DNA of 11,514 nucleotides, from positions 1-11,514 of the forward strand of contig RFKO01000009.1 in the NCBI GenBank assembly GCA_003694235.1, in the 5' to 3' direction. A program made the position numbers and the translations under genes. Numbering within the stretch: the stretch's first letter is position 1; the number at the start of each line of letters is the position of its first letter. Source of the stretch: Anaerolineae bacterium (GTDB lineage: Bacteria > Chloroflexota > Anaerolineae > Anaerolineales > UBA11858). A model generated the notes under the pieces. It was given only the letters and a program-made list of their open reading frames with translations, made no database searches and had not been told where the DNA came from. Positions 8,812-11,514 of this stretch are shown here, one piece after another.

Positions 8812-10614
8812 ATGCATTTGTGGCGTTCAAAACCGTGGATCCCTTTGCTATTGATCCTGGCCCTGCTGGCAGGGTATGTGTTTAGTGAGATCCGCTTCGG
8901 TGGTGCTACTTTGGGTGAGACCGGCCAGCTGATACTCGAGTTTTTCTTTCTGATTCTGCTGGTGGGGGCTATGTATTGGTTTTGGTGGCAGCAGAGCCTG
9001 CAACTGCAGGATGAGCGAAAAAATCTGGAGCTCGCCCGCCAGGAAATACAGGATATCCGCCGCCGTCTGGATGCCGTCTTCCGTCTGAATCGAATTTCCG
9101 TCGAAGCGGCCGATGAGCGCGAAATGGTCAATCAGGCCTTGCAGATGTTCATGGAATTGACCGGAGCGCGCGGGGCTACGTTCGTGCCTCTGGATGATCG
9201 CGGACAACCTGAGGCTGCGATGAGCCTGGGCGAGGCGCCGGTGGAGACAATCTCGCCGCTGGTGGAATATCTGGCCTCCCCGGAGGTGCATGGCCGTTGT
9301 CGCGCCTGCAAACGGCTGGGGGCGGTGGGAGAATGCCCCCTGCTGGAGCAATTCTCCGGCGAGAACCTGCGCGTGTATTGTTTTCCCCTGACGCGGGGCG
9401 AATTTCGTTACGGCATGTTGAACCTTTATCTGCCGTTGGAGGCTGAATGGCTGCCGGATGTGCGCTATTTCATGCAGGCCATGGTGGATGAGTTTGCTCT
9501 GGCGTTGGAAGGCGTGCGTCTGCGGCAGCGCGAGCTGATGGCGCTGCGGCAGTTGCAGCGGGTGCGCGCCCGTTCGGGTCTGGAGGCTCAATTGAACCAG
9601 ATGTTGGAAGATGTTCGCGTGGCGCTGGATGCCGATTTTGCCACCCTGATGCTAAAAAACACCGATCGGGAGAAGACGGTTCAGCGTCTGGTTGTCGGCC
9701 GTTTGCCGGCGAAGGCCACGCCGTTGGTGCTCGATTGCCTGGAACGCACCGTTAACAGCATGGAGACCGTCTTCGAGCAACGTTGTTCGCTGAGAGGGGG
9801 CATCTATTCGCTCATCGCGTTGCCGCTGACCACGCAGGAGAACGAGCCTTTGGGTGGAATATTGGTGGCCAATCGTCGTTCCCAGGAATTCCAACCGCGT
9901 CAACTGACTCTTTTGCAGACGATGGCCGGGCAAATCAGCCTGGTGTTGCACAACGGCCGACTGATGGAGCAGCTGGAATACCAGGCCGTGATGGCCGAAC
10001 GCAGCCGTCTGGCACATGAAATCCATGACGGTCTGGCGCAGACGCTGGCCTTCCTCAAGTTGCAGATTGCCCAGCTGCGGCAGGCGCTGGAAGCTCAAGA
10101 TACCGACCGCTTGTTGCGGGGCATTCACTTGAGCTACGAGACGGTGTCGGGGGCGTACGAAGATGTGCGGGAAGCAATCGATGATCTTTTCTCTGTGCCG
10201 GGAGGGCACAGTTTTGGGGAGTGGTTGCAGGCCGTCGTGCAGGAGTTCTCGGAACAGACCGGCATCGCCGCGGAGATCCGCTCTCTGGAGAAGGAAATCT
10301 CACTGCCGCCCACGGTTCAGATTCAACTCATCCGCATTGTGCAAGAAGCGTTGAGCAATGTGCGCAAGCATGCACAGGCAAGCCGGGTGTCGCTGCTATG
10401 TGAGCGGAGGGGGAAGCAATTGACGCTGGAGATCAGCGATGATGGACGCGGCTTCTTGCCCGAGCAGGTGGATGATTTCTCGCGCCATGGTCTGCGGGGA
10501 ATGCGCGAGCGCGCCGATTCAATCCAGGCCGATTTTCAAGTCATCAGTCGCGCGGGAGAGGGGACAACCATTCGTTTGCAGTTGCTATTGAATTCGTCAC
10601 CGGTTGAACTATAA
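8812..10614 (+). CDS. NarL-type sensor histidine kinase with two GAF domains, first one cysteine-rich
   Basis: From the ATG at 8812 the protein has 600 residues; an in-frame TTG at 8803 would add three, and neither start has a good ribosome binding site. Two membrane helices (about 10-27 and 40-59) are joined by a loop of only about 12 residues, so there is no real extracytoplasmic sensor. A coiled-coil stretch (about 60-105) leads to a GAF-like domain (about 95-240) with four cysteines, C163, C166, C175 and C190, and a second GAF domain (about 255-395). The HisKA_3 dimerisation helix has phosphoacceptor H405 in the HEIHDGLAQ motif. The HATPase domain shows N516 in QEALSNVRKH and the DDGRG box (543-547). 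This is the kinase of the following response regulator. It starts 23 nt after the bc operon with no terminator between, so it is probably co-transcribed with it. A redox or oxygen signal is inferred, not shown. Confidence 0.93.
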   Translation: MHLWRSKPWIPLLLILALLAGYVFSEIRFGGATLGETGQLILEFFFLILLVGAMYWFWWQQSLQLQDERKNLELARQEIQDIRRRLDAVFRLNRISVEAADEREMVNQALQMFMELTGARGATFVPLDDRGQPEAAMSLGEAPVETISPLVEYLASPEVHGRCRACKRLGAVGECPLLEQFSGENLRVYCFPLTRGEFRYGMLNLYLPLEAEWLPDVRYFMQAMVDEFALALEGVRLRQRELMALRQLQRVRARSGLEAQLNQMLEDVRVALDADFATLMLKNTDREKTVQRLVVGRLPAKATPLVLDCLERTVNSMETVFEQRCSLRGGIYSLIALPLTTQENEPLGGILVANRRSQEFQPRQLTLLQTMAGQISLVLHNGRLMEQLEYQAVMAERSRLAHEIHDGLAQTLAFLKLQIAQLRQALEAQDTDRLLRGIHLSYETVSGAYEDVREAIDDLFSVPGGHSFGEWLQAVVQEFSEQTGIAAEIRSLEKEISLPPTVQIQLIRIVQEALSNVRKHAQASRVSLLCERRGKQLTLEISDDGRGFLPEQVDDFSRHGLRGMRERADSIQADFQVISRAGEGTTIRLQLLLNSSPVEL

Positions 10615-10615
10615 T
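10588..10615 (+). promoter_or_regulatory. Internal promoter of the response regulator; -10 box contains the kinase stop codon
   Basis: TTGAAT (10588-10593) is followed after 16 nt by a perfect TATAAT (10610-10615). The TAA stop of the kinase (10612-10614) lies inside the -10 box. Predicted +1 is about 10622, on or beside the GTG (10621) and ATG (10624) start codons, so the regulator mRNA from this promoter would be leaderless. No Shine-Dalgarno sequence is seen. Confidence 0.65.
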
Positions 10616-10620
10616 TCGGG

Positions 10621-11277
10621 GTGATGGAAAGACGTGAACCCATCTCTGTTGTCGTGGTGGATGATCACGCCCTGTTCCGTGCCGGGTTGATCAGCCTGTT
10701 GTCCACTTTCCCGGAGTTCCGCGTGGTGGGTGAAGCGGGAAATGGCAAAGAGGCGCTGGAGGTGATCGCCAGGACGCAGCCGGAGATTGTGCTCCTGGAT
10801 GTCAACATGCCGGTGATGGATGGGGTGAAGACTGTGCAGGCCCTGCGTCAGCGGGGGGAGAAGTGCCGCGTGGTGATGCTGACGATTTCCCGTAAACAGG
10901 AAGACCTGGTGGGAGCGTTGCGCGCCGGGGCGCAGGGGTATTTGCTCAAGAATGCCGAGCCGGAAGAGTTGCGTCGCGGGATGTTGAATCTGGCGGCGGA
11001 TAAAGGGGTGCTTTCGCCGGATCTGGCCGATCAGGTGATTGTTGCTTTGCGCCAGAGCGGTATGGAGAGTTTGCAAGAGCCGCTCACGGAGAGAGAGCTG
11101 GAGGTGTTGCGCTGCCTGGCCGATGGCATGACGACCGCCCAAATAGCCCGTCACCTGATCATCTCGGTGAATACCGTCAAAACGCATGTGCGGAATATCC
11201 TTTCCAAGTTGGATGCCTCCAACCGTACCGAGGCTGTGCGCGTAGCCATCCAGCGCGGCCTGGTTGGAGAGAATTGA
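10621..11277 (+). CDS. NarL/FixJ-family DNA-binding response regulator
   Basis: The protein has 218 residues from GTG at 10621, or 217 from ATG at 10624; the doublet GTGATG makes the exact start uncertain. The receiver domain (about 8-122) has the acidic pair D14-D15, phosphoacceptor D60 in VLLDVNMPVMDG, and the conserved lysine K110. A LuxR-type helix-turn-helix follows (about 151-215, beginning LTERELEVLRCLADG, with recognition-helix region SVNTVKTHVRNILSKL). It is expected to be phosphorylated by the upstream kinase and to act as a dimer on DNA. Only 6 nt separate the kinase stop from the GTG. A strong promoter embedded in the end of the kinase gene suggests the regulator can be made independently of, and in excess over, the kinase. 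Its targets are unknown; the adjacent bc operon is the natural candidate. Confidence 0.95.
   Translation: MMERREPISVVVVDDHALFRAGLISLLSTFPEFRVVGEAGNGKEALEVIARTQPEIVLLDVNMPVMDGVKTVQALRQRGEKCRVVMLTISRKQEDLVGALRAGAQGYLLKNAEPEELRRGMLNLAADKGVLSPDLADQVIVALRQSGMESLQEPLTERELEVLRCLADGMTTAQIARHLIISVNTVKTHVRNILSKLDASNRTEAVRVAIQRGLVGEN
11266..11271 (+). promoter_or_regulatory. Likely ribosome binding site of the lipoprotein gene
   Basis: GGAGAG lies 12 nt before the ATG at 11284, inside the last codons of the response regulator gene. The spacing is longer than ideal, but no better site exists. Confidence 0.4.
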
Positions 11278-11283
11278 GCCATA

Positions 11284-11514
11284 ATGAAACTTTCTCGCTA
11301 TATCATCATCTTGTTGGCCTGGCCGGCGCTTTGGCTTGTTGCCTGTAGCCTTGAATCTGGGGAAGTTGTTCTGGGGAATCAGTCTCCGGAGATGGTGTGG
11401 CAGCAGGATACGGGGGGCGCGATCGATCGTCCTCCGCAGGTGGTTAGGGACGTGGTTGTGGTGATCCCTCAGGGCGGCTATCTGGTTGCGCTCGACCGCT
11501 ACGATGGGCAGGAG
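11284..11514 (+). CDS. Lipoprotein with PQQ-like beta-propeller repeat, 3' end cut by window edge
   Basis: The frame is open for 77 codons from ATG at 11284 to the right edge. A basic start and hydrophobic segment end in the lipobox LVAC with C21, so the protein is exported and lipid-anchored. Residues about 38-77 read like the first blade of a PQQ-type (BamB-like) beta-propeller: a VWQQDTGG strand turn, a run of valines, and YLVALDRYDG. In this repeat class, the alternating hydrophobic strand followed by an ALD...G turn is typical. Such proteins are scaffolds or occasionally quinoprotein dehydrogenases; too little is visible to choose. The ATG is 6 nt after the response regulator stop, so the two are probably one transcript. 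Confidence 0.75.
   Translation, partial: MKLSRYIIILLAWPALWLVACSLESGEVVLGNQSPEMVWQQDTGGAIDRPPQVVRDVVVVIPQGGYLVALDRYDGQE

Noticed and set aside
8786..8812. Separate promoter for the sensor kinase
   Set aside because: Only weak A/T-containing hexamers (such as ACAAAT) are present, lacking the conserved second-position A of a -10 box, and there is no -35 match.

Overview
The window is GC-rich (roughly 60 percent by eye), densely coded and chromosomal in character. No phage, transposon, CRISPR, tRNA or rRNA signal was found. The mix of genes fits Chloroflexota, most likely an Anaerolineae-type lineage with respiratory capacity: a quinol-oxidising Rieske/cytochrome b operon with diheme c cytochromes and a long b-type subunit, a GAF-rich NarL-type sensor kinase, an LCP protein, and promoters lying directly against start codons. 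This placement rests on gene style and remembered similarity, not on a marker gene, so confidence is moderate.

Layout. (1) Positions 1-1145, minus strand: the first 381 codons of a LytR-CpsA-Psr (LCP) cell-wall phosphotransferase, running off the left edge. (2) 1146-1276: a divergent promoter region. (3) 1277-4898, plus strand: an ABC-F translation factor overlapping by 8 nt a GH13 alpha-glucosidase, closed by a probable intrinsic terminator. (4) 4919-8788: a sigma70-like promoter and a four-gene operon encoding a Rieske protein, a fused b6/subunit-IV-like cytochrome b with a soluble C-terminal extension, and two diheme c-type cytochromes. Together these make a complete but non-canonical quinol:cytochrome c oxidoreductase with no recognisable cytochrome c1 or f. 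(5) 8812-11277: a sensor histidine kinase with two GAF domains, the first carrying a four-cysteine cluster, and a NarL/FixJ response regulator. The regulator has its own promoter, whose -10 box contains the kinase stop codon, and its mRNA is probably leaderless. (6) 11284-11514: the start of a lipoprotein that opens a PQQ-like beta-propeller fold, running off the right edge.

How the genes work together. The electron path suggested by the operon is menaquinol to cytochrome b, then the Rieske [2Fe-2S] centre, then the four c hemes on the outer face of the membrane, then a terminal oxidase or soluble acceptor outside the window. The kinase starts 23 nt after the last cytochrome gene and has almost no extracytoplasmic domain, so it probably senses a cytoplasmic redox or ligand signal through its GAF domains. 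I infer that this two-component system tunes respiratory gene expression. The most unusual points are an APWY sequence at the expected quinol-oxidation (Qo) motif, the cysteine-bearing tail of cytochrome b, the tandem diheme cytochromes replacing c1/f, the cysteine-rich GAF domain, and the leaderless promoter embedded in a stop codon.
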